A stretch of 64,000 bases of DNA from contig OY987270.1 of assembly GCA_963920665.1 (NCBI GenBank), positions 13,046,019 through 13,110,018 of the forward strand, given 5' to 3'. The notes beneath the pieces were generated by a model that saw nothing but the letters and a program-made list of their open reading frames with translations, had not been told where the DNA came from and did not search any database. A program made the position numbers and the translations under genes. Within the stretch, counting starts at the first letter, position 1; every line of letters starts with the position of its first letter. The stretch is from Straminergon stramineum. Its lineage: Eukaryota; Streptophyta; Bryopsida; Hypnales; Calliergonaceae. Positions 1 through 11,537 of this stretch are shown piece after piece.

Positions 1-1
1 G

Positions 2-124
2 GATGATGAGGCCAAAGGCAAAGCCATCAAGAGATGGGAAATATCCGACAAGAAGAAGGTGGATTTATGGGAGGAGGCCAAGAAGAGGACCAAGGACAAT
101 GAAGAGGATTGTTGCCTAGATTGA
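2..124 (+). other. Open reading fragment entering from the left edge
   Basis: An open frame enters the window without a start and runs 40 codons to a TGA. The peptide is very rich in Lys, Glu and Asp and contains a KRWEISDKKKVDLWEEAKK stretch. It could be the end of a transposon accessory protein, because Harbinger pseudogenes follow it. I do not recognise it with confidence, and the frame is broken afterwards. Confidence 0.25.
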
Positions 125-998
125 CAAATAGCAAGAGAAGAGGGAGGTAGAGACACTATTGCAAGAACCTACAACAAGTGTAGCTGATATGAAAGACACT
201 TCATCCAATTTCTCCCTTATTTAGGAGAGCTTGCTACATGGTTTGACGCTACCAATTCAAACCTTAGAGTCTGTGCCTATCATTGACAAGTGCATCTTGA
301 ACTTATATGTGGGTAGTCTTCTTGTTACGTGGAACAACTCTACTCTAGAGGCCTACTCAGTGATTATCAAGAATATGGTGAGCTTGTAGGCACATTATGA
401 TATACCGTCTAGTAATCTCTGTTAATCCAAGTGTTCCCAAACTTTTAGGGCTTACAACTAAATAGAAATATTTATATATGAATTGAGGTCACATTTAGGG
501 CAATCTTGATTATAACTAATTCTCTAGACTTCTAATCTACAGGCTTTGTTGGATTTCTACTTTCTAAATAAGGTTTGTTCCTTTACATAATGCATTAGTC
601 ATTGGCATTGTTATAAATTCATTGAATCGGAGATGGCTAGTCCACTCTTGCTATCCCATGCACTTGTAAGTCAATTTTATGTTCTGTGTATGTATCATTT
701 TATTATTATTATATTTGTAATTGTAAAACCTCTCTTACAATTGTTATGCTCACTTCATGTCCACAAATAGACGCTACCAACTTCTCCACTTCAAAAATGA
801 AATCTCCTCAAATTGCACAGCTATAGGTTACATTCAAATAATTGAAATTTGAATCTTAAATTTGTGCCCTAAATTGAATCCACAATTTTAGGTACCCTAA
901 AACCACGGTCATAGGTTTAATTTTCTAAAACCTGAATCCTTGCTTCCCGCTCACTTTTCCCCGCTCCCTGCTCTAGGCTCCACACTCATGTACCAGCA
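125..998. other. AT-rich stretch with no gene seen
   Basis: No coding frame with recognisable protein content was found here on either strand. The stretch may be the decayed 5' part of the Harbinger element whose transposase follows, but no terminal repeat could be identified. Confidence 0.4.
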
Positions 999-1838
999 TT
1001 CCCCATTTCAATTATGTTGAGACAAGTTGTGCATGGCATCAATGAGGTTTTGCCATTGAAAATTTGTTGGCCATCTGCATAGAGGGTGGCTACCATTGCT
1101 GGTGACTTTGAACAACTTTGCAGTCTCCTTAGCATCGTTGGACCCATAAATAGAACACACATAACTATATCAAGGCCCAAATTTGGTTCATCTGATTATT
1201 TTTACTTCAAATCAGGAGGTTTCATAATGAATTGTTAGGCCATTGTGGACAACTCTAAACGCTTCTTGGATCTCTTTATGGGTATGCCGAGATCAACAAA
1301 CGACTCAAGAACGTTGCGAAGATCATCATTGTTCCATAGAGGACAACAAAACTTACTTTGGGAGAGTTGCCATACTTTTCATGGTTTTTGACCCTATGTA
1401 CTCGGAGATGTTGGATACCCTCTACTGCCATGGCTCATAGTTCCACATTGACGTGAAGAGGGATTACCACTACCGGAGGCCTTGTTCAATAAAAAACTCA
1501 ATAAAGGATGTGGAGTAGCAGAAAATGCCCTTGCTCTTTTGAAGCTCACCTTTAGAGAGTTACATCAGAAATTGGATTTGAGTGTTAACTTAATGCCTGA
1601 TGTCATTATTAGATGTGCTTCAATGCATAATTTGTTACTACAACAAAGTCATGAAGAAGTTGAACTTCTACTAGACGTGCTTAGGTGAGAGGGCCTCAAG
1701 GGTCCCTTCAACCAAGTGGCAACATGTTCAGTTGATGAGGTTGTGCCACTGGAGGACTATGTGGAACTAACAGTGGAACAAGTGAAATGCAAAGAATTGG
1801 GACTACATTTAGCTATGCAACACATTGTCCCTACTTAA
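999..1838 (+). pseudogene. PIF/Harbinger (HARBI1-like) DDE transposase pseudogene
   Basis: One plus-strand frame reads through about 280 codons of a plant HARBI1-type DDE_4 nuclease and is interrupted by stops at 1080 (TAG), 1236 (TAG), 1389 (TGA), 1449 (TGA) and 1686 (TGA). Family landmarks appear in order: RQVVHGINEVLP; GPINRTHI, normally GPIDGTHI; FKSGGF followed by AIVDNSKRFLDLFMGMP and STNDSRTLRRSSLF; LGDVGYPLLPWLI; and FNKKLNKGCGVAENALALLK with PDVIIRCASMHNLLL. The first catalytic Asp is replaced by Asn at 1149-1151, so the enzyme would be dead even without the stops. Intact relatives cut and paste DNA with a Myb/trihelix-like partner, remnants of which lie at 2249-2806 and 5640-5998. 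The stops are TAG/TGA where family members have Gln or Trp, which fits C-to-T decay. Confidence 0.85.
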
Positions 1839-2248
1839 CACATGTAGTTGTAGAATTTTTAGTTATGCTTTGGGTTGTGCTTAATTGAAATCTTTATTAA
1901 CATGAGCAAAACACGAGTACATCATTTGCAAGTCACAATGTACAGAGGTAGGGCCACGTTTTTATTGTATATTAGTACCACATATAGCCGAAGGGACAAC
2001 AAAAAACTATATAGTGACTTTTGTGAAGCATGGTGCCTATTTGCAAGAAAGTGAAAGGGTGCCTAGACACATGCACAACAACACGGTCAACTACTACAGG
2101 AAGTGCGATGTGTTGGACGTTGGGTTATCTTGTTGATGCGTGATAGGCACTTGTTGCTAAAAAGGGGGGATGCTGCTCTATATGTTGGCTAGTTGCTCGT
2201 AGAAGGTTCTTGCACTGTAGTGGAGTTGTAGTCTGTAGTGTGCTTCCT
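1839..2248. other. Intergenic gap between convergent Harbinger pseudogenes
   Basis: No gene or clear repeat is seen. The gap separates the plus-strand transposase remnant from the minus-strand accessory remnant and is probably internal sequence of the same transposon. Confidence 0.4.
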
Positions 2249-2806
2249 TTATAAACCAACAATTAGAGCGGTAGGCAACTGTGCCAAACATTGTACAACT
2301 TGTCCTTGCTTTTCAATTGCCATCTTTGCATTCTCATTCGCTAAATGTGCAATCTCATGGAGGCGGCAATCTCTGTCACGTTGGGACTCCATTTGCTATT
2401 TGAATAGTTGCAATTGCACGTCAATTTCGGATTTCTCTAATTCTTGACTTGCTTCTTCCATTTCTCGCATTTGGCCCACCATGGCATCCCCAGTTGCACA
2501 AGTAGCCTCTGCAATTAAGGAATGACCTGAGACCCTCTTTTGTTGGACTACAATATTGCTAGGATGTCGACGTGCTGTAGCATCTATTGTGTCTGAAGAA
2601 CTGAGAATTGGCGGAGTGATGCTAGGGGAAAGAGAGGCTTTGGGATGGCTACTTGGCGATGCGTTGTCGTTGGCATTGCGAAGCTCCAGAACAACCCTGG
2701 TTTTAGCACTTTTGATTGCAGCCACTAGTGACTGTGTGGACTACAATACATTGTCACTATCTTCCATTGCAGTAGCCACAACTATAGGGTCCTCATCAAG
2801 GTTGTT
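2249..2806 (-). pseudogene. Probable Harbinger accessory (Myb-like partner) protein, C-terminal half, degenerate
   Basis: A minus-strand frame of about 185 codons ends at TAA 2249-2251 and carries internal TAG codons near 2747 and at 2396-2398. The readable protein has a Ser/Thr/Pro/Asn-rich linker. A Gln/Glu-rich helical tail follows (QMESQRDRDC, EIAHLANENAK, KQGQVVQCLAQLP). That composition and order match the C-terminal half of the second protein of plant Harbinger transposons. No DNA-binding domain is visible in this piece. It is convergent with the transposase pseudogene, the usual layout for this superfamily. The assignment rests on composition and neighbourhood, so it is moderate. Confidence 0.5.
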
Positions 2807-3269
2807 CCGACGGACAGTTTGACAACACGACGAACACGACGTCCAACACGTCAAGTAGACCCTCTTGTCCGTCTAATAGAGTCAAACTTAGCTTTGACTT
2901 TTAAAAAAAAAATTCACCTTGCCCATGAGGCCACTTGGATGCCATGTGGCAAACACGTATCTTCCGCGTGGCATTCTAAAGGGGCGCATGTGGGTGTGGG
3001 CGACCTCGATTATAGGCGACCACGGGTGTAGGCGACCACGAGTGTGGGTGATTACAGGTAGGGCGACTTCGACTTCAAGCTAGTAGACGATTGCAGGTGG
3101 GGAGTACGTGGCGACCTGCGAGGCAAAGACATGAAGTAGGAGCCTAAAGAGAAGTAACGCCTCACAAATACCCGCGGTCGCCCCAAAAGACCTGCAGTCG
3201 CCTCCCAGGGGACCCGATGCGCCTTTGAAGCCGTAGTCGCCCTCCAAAAGACCTGCACGCACCCTTGGA
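2807..3269. other. Transition to GC-rich repeat DNA, no gene
   Basis: The sequence shifts from AT-rich to GC-rich with recurring GGCGACC/GGTCGCC motifs leading into the minisatellite. No supported coding frame was found. Confidence 0.4.
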
Positions 3270-3545
3270 CCCGTAGTGACCTTGTCCAAGACCAATAGTC
3301 GCCGTGTCCAAGACCTACAGTCGCCCTCTCCAGGACCTATAGTCGCCCCTGGACTCGCAATCGCCCTATCCAAGACCAACAGTCGCCTTGTCCAGGACTT
3401 GAAGTTGCCTTGTCCAGGACTTGCAGTCGCCCTATTCAAGACCTGTAGTCGCTCTATCCAGAACCTGTAGTCGCCCCTGGACCTGCAGCCACCTCCTCAA
3501 ACCCGAATGCATCCTACCAGACCCGTGGTCACTCCCCGAGATCCG
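3270..3545. repeat. Degenerate GACCTGYAGTCGCC minisatellite
   Basis: About a dozen imperfect copies of a roughly 15-25 base unit built around GACCTGTAGTCGCCC and variants (CTACAGTCGCC, CAACAGTCGCC, TTGCAGTCGCC) run head to tail. Units differ in spacer length. The related motif returns at 4920-5300. The open frames here on both strands come from the repeat periodicity and are not taken as genes. Confidence 0.8.
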
Positions 3546-3574
3546 CGTGTGCCCCCTGGAGACTACAGGTTCAA

Positions 3575-3950
3575 CCAAATTGGGCTCAACAACAACAAGA
3601 CTTGAACTCGCCTTCACCCATGGTCGTCCAAGACCTGAACTCGCCCCCCACCCGAAGTCGCCCCCCATTCCACCAAATTGGGCTCAACAACAATAAGACT
3701 TGAACTCGCCCTCACCAACGGTCGCTCAAGACCTAAACTCACCCCCCACCCGAAGTCACCCCCCATTCCACCAAATTGGGCTCAACAACAACAACACGAA
3801 CTCGCCCTCACTTGTAGTCGCCTAAGACTTGAACTCGCCCCCCACCCGAAGTCGCCCCCCATTCCACCAAATTGGGCTCAACAACAACAATATAAACTCG
3901 CCCTCACCCGCGGTCGCCCAAGACCTGAACTTGCCCCCCACCCATAGTCG
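3575..3950. repeat. 98-bp tandem repeat, about 3.8 units
   Basis: The phrase CCAAATTGGGCTCAACAACA starts at 3575, 3673, 3771 and 3867, giving periods of 98, 98 and 96 bases. Each unit continues with an ACTCGCCCTCACC-type segment, a GGTCGCCCAAGACC-type segment and a CCACCCGAAGTCGCCC-type segment, so the 98-bp unit seems to have grown out of the neighbouring GTCGCC minisatellite. A (CAA)n run lies in each unit. Confidence 0.9.
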
Positions 3951-4914
3951 TCTCTATCTTAAAGTCACATCAGTCCAGGAACCAACGTACCACAAAATGT
4001 GAGCCATCTCCAACTCTAATGAAGTCAGGCTTAATTGCATTTTCCATATACTATAATTGACATGTCCTTCAATGCTCGTAGTTAGTTAATACTATAGAAT
4101 TAGTCTATAAATACAAAAATTTTAGTATGTCTAATTAGAGAAATTGAAGAGGGTTTTTCAAACCCTAAACCCTAACCCTATACCCTAAACCCTATAGAAA
4201 AACCATGGACCTTCTCCATGTATGGCACTCCAAAAGTAATGTACTTCTATTTTTTAGGAGGGATAAAATGACAAACACATGTGAGTTGCTTTTCATTATA
4301 TGTTGTAAAAAATTTTGAACTCCTAAACCTTGTACTTGTAAGATAAAAACCATTCAAAGTGTCATTTCCTAACTTTTTAATCTTCAATAAATTGAATATT
4401 CATTCACCCCTTCAAATGTGTTTTAAATCCCCTTGATGTATCAAGAGGAGGACTATATTGAAATTCCTATATTGGAGGATGGAAAATGAAATGATGAGGA
4501 GAAGGGCTTTCCCAAGTCTCCATTTCGTAAACCACTTCTTATGTAGATAAAAAGATTTCTTCTTCATGCATCCCACGGTATTAGTATTTTTTTTGTACAT
4601 GATTTCCCCCAAAAGGGAAAGTCTCCTCTCAATGTACTCCCTCCAAAAATAAAAATAGAAAATGGTTACGTTGAATTTGACATGACCACAAGGATGGATG
4701 AAGGAGAAATGAAATGTTAGGAAAAAGAGCTTTTCCAAATCTCCACTTCCTAAACCAATTTGCTTTCTTTATTACTTAATTAACTTTTAATCACTTAGTA
4801 TTGAATGCCTCAGTTTTAGAATTTTCTGGAGTTATTCCTTAGAAAAGGGGGGAGCAGTACTTGAAAAGTTTGAACACCTTCCCTCCACTTTGTGAGGGGG
4901 GAAAGTCAAACTCA
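3951..4914. other. AT-rich stretch with a local direct repeat, no gene
   Basis: No coding signal was found. A roughly 60-base segment near 4475-4534 (GGATGGAAAATGAAATGATG...) recurs diverged at about 4691-4757 in the same orientation. The telomere-type block at 4160-4194 lies inside this stretch. Confidence 0.5.
4160..4194. repeat. Interstitial plant telomere-type repeat block
   Basis: Five AACCCTA-type units (AAACCCTAAACCCTAACCCT, then one diverged TATACCC unit and another AAACCCTA) run in tandem. This is the plant TTTAGGG telomere motif on the other strand. At about 35 bp it is far too short to be a chromosome end. Confidence 0.8.
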
Positions 4915-5300
4915 TGTTATTTGGCACCCTTGACCCATAGTCGCCCCTAACCCGCGGTCACCTCATACGCAATTGCCCCCATCGTCAAGAAAAGAAAGAC
5001 CTTTCTGAATCTTAGACCCACGGTCGCCCCATACGCAGCCACCTTCATCGTCATGAACTAGAAAACCTCTTGAATCTGAGACCCGCAATCACCCCATCAG
5101 TTGTGGTCGCCCAAAAGAAATGACCTGTGGTTGCCCCCCTAAGCCCCTTTCTACCCGCATTTGCCCCCCCTAGATCTGTAGTCGCCTCCTTCTACCCGCA
5201 CTTGCCCCCCCTCAACCTGGATTGGACCCGCAGTCGCCCTCATTCTAGGACCCGTGGTCGCCCCACCTTACCCGCACACGCCCCACCTGCAGTCGCCCAT
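4915..5300. repeat. Second GTCGCC minisatellite block
   Basis: Degenerate copies of the CCCGCAGTCGCCC / CCTGTGGTTGCCCCC motif seen at 3270-3545 recur here with irregular spacing. The 155-codon open frame across this block (5127-5594) shows no recognisable domain and is treated as a by-product of the repeat. Confidence 0.7.
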
Positions 5301-5639
5301 GGTGACATGGTGGAGGCTTGCCACGTCACTATTGACAACCCGCCACGTAAGATTAAATTTTTGACTTCCCTGCCCGAAAATTTCAAACCCAAATTCCGTA
5401 CTCGTCAAATTTGTCTCGTATATGCGACACTCGTCTTTTACAACATGCGACATCAAACGAACAACTCGACACCCAAACCCCAAAACACGTTTGAGAGAAC
5501 AACCCTAGTCCTCATCAACATCTTCACTCATTGCCTACTCATTCCCATCTTCATTGCATGTTATAGGAGTCTTGTAATTTCCATTGCCAGTTGATAGTAG
5601 GTCCCAACTAAAGGGAAGTATTATTGTTGGTCTAGTTCT

Positions 5640-5998
5640 ATACTAATCAGGAATATGGTAGAAAACATCCTACAGAAATGCTCGTGGTAGTCCTTCGGCT
5701 TTCTGTTTCCTAGGACTTATGTTCCACTACGTGACTTCATTCGTCCTAGTCCGAGCAAGGAAGTCAGCTATATCTCCTTTTATATTCCAGAATGAGTTGA
5801 TTCCATTTGCTTTTGCATGCCGGACCATCTTGGAAGCAAGGAGAATGACCAACTTCCATGACACTTGCACTAATGTGCAGCCACTTGCTAGCATCCGGAA
5901 TCATGAGCTCCTTTCCATCCACAGTTTTGTTCTCTCTTAAGAACAACTATCGCTTTGCTTCTATTAGAGCAATGACCTCTTGAGAATTCTAATTTGGT
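5640..5998 (-). pseudogene. Trihelix/MSANT DNA-binding domain pseudogene
   Basis: The minus strand encodes a recognisable Myb/SANT-like (trihelix) domain: SQEVIALIEAKR, then LFLRENKTVDGKELM, then the core SKWLHISASVM and GPACKSKWNQLILEYKR. It continues, after a small frameshift near 5767, with IADFLARTRTNE and RKQKAEGLPRAF. The CK.KWN.L..EYK signature is typical of the accessory DNA-binding proteins of plant Harbinger elements and of domesticated relatives. In-frame stops sit just before the domain (TAG where a Trp is expected), inside it (TAG after EAKR) and downstream. It is therefore a dead copy, probably from a second Harbinger element because the 2.2-2.8 kb remnant is a different portion. 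Confidence 0.7.
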
Positions 5999-6000
5999 CG

Positions 6001-8739
6001 ACACTCCTCTCAGGATCGCTTCGTAGGTGTGCTTAGATTAGAGGTTCCGAGGCTTGTGGCACATCTTGCAAATCTAGCTTACGAGGACTGCCATCGTGCA
6101 AATGTCTGTTGCAAGTCATGACGGGCACCTATGAAACCACATAGAGTACTCACTTCACAATATGGAGTAGAAAGGGAGATGATGAACTTCAATATACAAC
6201 AACTCATTATTTTGCATGAACTACATGCAGGAAAAAAAATTGCAGTGAGGCTAGTGTTCAATGCACCCATGCTTGCCGTTGTGCCCGATGATGGTGGTGC
6301 AACAGTGGCGTAATTCCTTGTGATAGTTGCATAGAAGCATAGTAACTTGAAAATCATGACATACACGTGCTAAGAAAGTACATACAACATGTTAACCTTG
6401 TTCCGGCTCTACAAGTCCATGTACGTTCTCAAATGCATATTCAATACCTACAAACTCAAGAACTTACCAGTACTAGTTGAAGTAGTCAGTGTTGTATTCG
6501 CTCCATATGATCTGTTAGGCAATCATTTATCCCTGATGACTAATTTGCACTTTCACGGGACAAGTTCGTTAATTCTTTTGGAAGAGCAACACATGTAGTC
6601 AACATTCATTGTATCAGCATGGAGCAAGACATTTCAATTCATGAATACGCGTACCTAATTCTCCTTGCACAATGTACATGAGACAAAACACCTATAACGT
6701 TCTTAGCGATGTGCGTGGAATACGTCTTATGTGTCAAAGCATTGAATTTATAAGTGAGCAAGCACTAACTAGAGGTGGTGCAATTGAAATCTGTCACAAC
6801 CATATGTGAGCTAGATGTTGTGCATGGCACTTTCATCTAGTTTTTTGCTTAATTATGAAGATTAGTTTAAGAGTAATTTGCCGTCTTATCTTAATCGTGG
6901 TCCCTCAACCCCTTTAACTTTAACCGTTGTTTGACGACTGATATCTATGTTTTTGCAAGTTGTGGGTGCTACTTCAATTGTGCCGCATACCATTGTCCTT
7001 AAAAAATATAGTCGTGGGCCATGGTAATCAAAAGCAGTCTTTCTGATTACTAGCTACACCTCTAGGTCAATTCATTCCAAAACTACACTAGTGTGAAAGC
7101 TTCTTGTCTAAGTAGTCCAAGAACATCTAGTTATGACTCCCTCAGCGCCAGGTGCAAATGCACCCTAATCAATGAGTTACACAAGGTGGGGGTTCAAGAA
7201 ACTTCACCTACTATATATTTGCTGGAGCAAATGGGGTTTTTAATCCTTACAAGATGGACTAGTGACTGTGGAAATCCTCCCTCTTGTAACCATTTGACAT
7301 CATCTACTTTAAAAAAATAAAAAATATTCATTGGAAGTCATACTACTACAAAAGATCTATCGTTTTCTCACAAAATTCCGAGCACAAATAGTCATAGTTT
7401 TGTCCAAAATAGAGAGATTCTTTATCATCCATCGGACACAAAACATCCGCTTCAATATTCACATCATGCATGTAGCTACCATGCTATATCTGATCCTGAC
7501 ATAGCAAGTTCAACTTTTTAGGTTGGTTATAGCATCTTCATACAACCACACAAGTAGATTCTTGAGAAATAATTTCTCACTCTTGGTTGAACAGATTACA
7601 GATATGAGAAACCAGCCTATGACAAGCCAAATCTCTCATATAGACACCTACAAAACCACCCATTACAATCTTTCATGAATCCATGGCAGACTTTATCTAA
7701 TAAATGACATTAGGACTTCATTATGTCATTTAATGGCCATGTATTTTTAGAAATTTTTTATTGAAAATCTCCTTAAAGGTCAATATTTATAATCCTATAT
7801 CTAGGACTATACTTAAAAACTCACTCAGAACATCTCTTTCTCTTGTAGTACTCTAAAAAAGTGTTGCAACTATGATGCAGTGCTTGATCATACTTAACCC
7901 CAAAATGTCCTCAAGGACATAATCTGTCCTCAGTTAATTTTCGAAGTTGAATAATGGGAAATCAGTGTGATATTTCATAAAATAGTTAACTACGATATTG
8001 GAGAGCGAAAAGTTTCCAAAAGGGTGAAATTTTCCAATTTCAATTCTAGCATGGCCTCAATTTTCTAAGGCTTACAATGTAAGTAGACTCCCGAGTTTGA
8101 TAACATGAAAGCTAGTGTCAACGCGGATTTTGGTTTCAGAACCTGTTCGGATTCAAAATGGAGTTTTTCTCGAATGCATCGTTAGATTCTTGCAAAACAA
8201 AATTCTATAGATTTATAAGTTTTCATATGTCGTTTCCACCGTGGGGATCTTCCTTTGCCAAGAAGTACATTTTTCATCAAAAAAAAAGGAATCTACATCC
8301 TTGAAATGGGCCTATCGAATACCTTGTTGTTTGGTGATCCTCCATCGAACATGTGTTATCCCTCTAGCATATTTTTTGGGGCATTGATCATATGCATCTT
8401 CTCTTCTTTCCTACAAAAGACACCGCACCTCAAAGAATGACATATTCATCTTGCAACACCCGCCGAAGCACTTGGAGGGACAAAAAATGCATGATTTCAC
8501 AACTATGTACCTTCAATGTCTTGAGAATCTAATGCATCGTGACAAATCATTTGGGCCCCAAAATTTTTTTGCATGACCCTTGTAGAGTATACTTGTGATT
8601 TGTATGGTTACATTTGAGTAGGTAGGCTTTAAGTATTTATTAAAAAAGCAAATGTGTTTGCCTCTTTGGTAGGGGGCCTCAGTTTGGGAAATTGCAGAGT
8701 CATTTTGGGATTAAACTTGTTAAGAAGTTTTAGAAGGAG
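6001..8739. other. AT-rich repeat DNA, no gene recognised
   Basis: Short open frames occur but none carries a recognisable motif or a plausible exon chain. A roughly 120-bp segment near 7617-7735 (CCTATGACAAGCC, CCATGGCAGACTTTATCTAA, ATTAGGACTTCATTA) is a diverged partial copy of the TTAA-flanked element at 48438-48958. CTACAAAAG near 7349 and CTCTTGTAGT near 7845 resemble worn CACTA-type ends but are too diverged to call. Confidence 0.4.
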
Positions 8740-11060
8740 CATACCTTGATGGGATGGTGACTTGATCTTCTCTCTTTATAATCTAGAAAACCAATTTCAA
8801 ATTTTTTTCTTGAAAAATTGATTTTTAAAGAATTTTTTTAAATGCCTAAGCTCCTATCAAATAATGAAAATTACACACCATACAATAGTTTTTGAACCAT
8901 GGAGACAAAAGATACAAAAATTGTTGCGCTTTAATGCAACTCCTCTCGCTCATGTTTTGTGAAAATTTCAAAGAAAAAAACTGAAAGTTTGTTCATAGTG
9001 AGCTACTTAACCCCTAAAGGATCATTGTCCCTTCGGAGGACAAATGGGATTTCAGATAGGTACCTACGATCTCAATTTTTGTCCTAATTTCCAAAAACTT
9101 TTTATGAATATAGAAAAATTGATTAAAGGTTTGTGGGAATATAATTTTTTTTTCATTTGGTGCCCAGGAACAAAAGTTATGCCCAAATAAGCTCAAAATA
9201 AGGGAGAGGGGGTAGCAAAAAAAGTTTCAAAAATTGGAATTTTATTTTATTTTTATTTTTCTCCTTATATATTATATTTTTTTTCCACACGGTTAGATTT
9301 GATTCATTCCATTTGGATTTGTTATGAGAAAGTTATAGACAATCTTGTTTTTTGGGCAATTAGAGCATCTTCCTAAAAAACAAACTAGTAGGATTCATTT
9401 CTGAATGCAATTTTGTACTATTTTAAAAAAAAGAAAAGATCCTTTTGTTTTCATTTTCTTTTTAGAACAATGTCACCATTGGGATTAGTGCATTTTAATT
9501 CCATCTTCGAAATATTAATAATTTAGATTTTCCTTCTATCTTGTACCCACTTCTACTTAAAATTTTTTTAAAGAACAAAAATTAAATATTTTTGTATTTT
9601 CTTTTTTTTCCTAGACTCTCAACTCAATTCTCCACCATAAAGATTTAAAGCTCAAAACTCCTTAGTGCAAAAAATTAAAGTTAAGAAGGCTCAAAGTCAA
9701 ATAACCTATTCCTATGATATGTGGAAAAACTTGTTTTCTTCACTTTAAATGTAGATATCTTGCAATCTGGGTGGTCAAAATTTCTGAAATTTTTCCCATA
9801 TATTTTTGCACTAGTTAGGTGTAAGTTCCTATGGTTAGATGTGCACAAAATAAAATTTTCAACTTTTTTCACTCTTTGCTCTAATAATGGCAGTTTTGAG
9901 TGTTTTTTTGCAGAAAAAAGGCCTTGGTCCTTTAGGGGTTAAAGTCACTATGTTGCCTAAGAATGCCATTTTGTCCTTTAGGGGTTTAAGAGCCCTTTCA
10001 AAGACCCTACAAAACTCATTAACTAGCTCATTAAAATGTACTTTTGTACTTTTCAAGAAAAGGGTGAAATTTTTCTCCTATCTTTGTCTTTTTTCACTCT
10101 TATAATGATGACAAGTTATAGATGGGCCACATCCATTGGCTTAATCCCTAAAGGACCAAACAACATTTTTTGGCAATAGAGAAATTTGGGCAACTCATTA
10201 TAATTGGAATTTTCAATTTTTTCTTTGAAATTTTCACATAACATATACCCAAGGACAAACTTTAAGGCCTAACAATTTCTATAACTTTGGACTACATGGT
10301 CAAAAAGTTGTTGTACGGTATATAATTTTCATTATTTAGCTGGTAGCCTACATAGCTTACAAAAATTCCTTAAAAATTCCTTTTCTAAGAAACCAAAATT
10401 TGAAATTGTTTTTTCTAGATTTCTATGTACATGGAAAGTTTTGATTCATTCCATTTTGGTTAATGTGATGAAAGTTACAAGGAGTTTTAGTTGCAGACAA
10501 TTATGGGCCCTCTACTCTAAAATAAACTTCAAAGTCCTTTTATTTAACATAATTTTAATTATATCTTGAAAAAAATAAAATCATAAGATGTAGATTGTTT
10601 ATTACAAGATTAGAACCATAGTGATTAGCATTTCTCAATTCCATAACTAAATTCTTAACAACTTAATATTTTGAATTATTCTCTACTTTCTATTTTTTTC
10701 CTATATGTTGTACAGTACAAATCCAAACAATCTGAATTTTTTTCCAGCATGTAGCCAACTGTCCTTGAAGAATGAATCCAAAGAAGCACCACCATTTTGG
10801 ACATTTTTTCATACAAATGTGACCTTGTGAAGTGTAGTTGCTGGATTTTTGGGAGGGCCAAGAAAATGATTTTTGGTAATTCAAATGCTAATATCTCGCA
10901 ATCTACATGATGGAAATTTCTGAAAATTTTTCCACATCTTCTCAGACCACTATACTACAAGATCCCATAGTTACATGTGTTCAAAATTTTATTTTTTTTC
11001 TAGAATTTGGTACTTGTACTAGAAATGGCAATTTCGGAGCATTTTTGGTGAAAACATAGT
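8740..11060. repeat. Dispersed AT-rich repeat family C, head-to-head copies
   Basis: The segment 10141-11060 is a long direct match to 47630-48435 plus 48963-49090. Shared phrases include TTTGAAATTTTCACAT, AAGGCCYAACAATTT, GATTCATTCCATTTTG, CTCTAAAATAAACTT and GTAGATTGTTTATTA. The segment 8740-9040 carries the same kind of sequence inverted, as does 26440-26890. Copies are bordered by CCCCTAAAGGAC or its complement. No transposase or LTR is visible; the family could be a non-autonomous transposon or part of a larger unidentified element. Confidence 0.6.
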
Positions 11061-11178
11061 AAAAAACCTATAGGGTTGAAAGAATGTGTACAATATTTCA
11101 AATTTGACAATGCCTTCTTATTTTATTTAACAATATTAGTACATAGAACTCTTATTCTCGTAAAAAGAAGTGAACAAC

Positions 11179-11420
11179 AGTGCTAGTATGTGAGCCCAAG
11201 AATGTGAGCTTGTAAGCATTGAGCCTACATTATAGGTACCTATAATATAGATACCACACACTATAAAAGGAATATGTATCATAAACACCCATAATATAGG
11301 TATTTATAACATATATACCCTATAAACATAGATGGTTTCTATGATATATACACCTATAATATAGGTGTGTAGTATTGTAGGCTTATGGACTCACATTCCT
11401 ATGCTCACATAATAGCAACC
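11179..11420. mobile_element. TIR element family B, short copy
   Basis: The ends are inverted copies of TGCTAGTATGTGAGCCCAAG and the complement of GGTTGCTATTATGTGAGC, about 40 bp of imperfect TIR. The interior is a series of palindromic units such as CCTATAATATAGGTACC. The second copy is at 28535-29773. No target duplication was clear. Confidence 0.6.
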
Positions 11421-11537
11421 CTCCTCTAGTGCCAACCATCAACATTCATGATGGTATGCACTAGGTTGATTGCAAGAATCACTAGTAATAGTATTTTTTT
11501 TGCCACATATAGTGTGATAGACTTGTCATCTACTATA

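Noticed and set aside
3575..3950. CRISPR-like array (regular repeats)
   Set aside because: The 98-bp units are contiguous tandem copies without unique spacers, in a plant nuclear context.
5127..5594. 155-codon open frame on the plus strand
   Set aside because: It overlaps the GTCGCC minisatellite and encodes low-complexity Pro/Arg/His text without a domain, so the openness is best explained by repeat periodicity.
7343..7855. Possible CACTA element (CTACAAAAG ... CTCTTGTAGT)
   Set aside because: The ends match too poorly over only about 10 bases and no 3-bp duplication is present. Unlike 49370-49545 it does not meet the standard.
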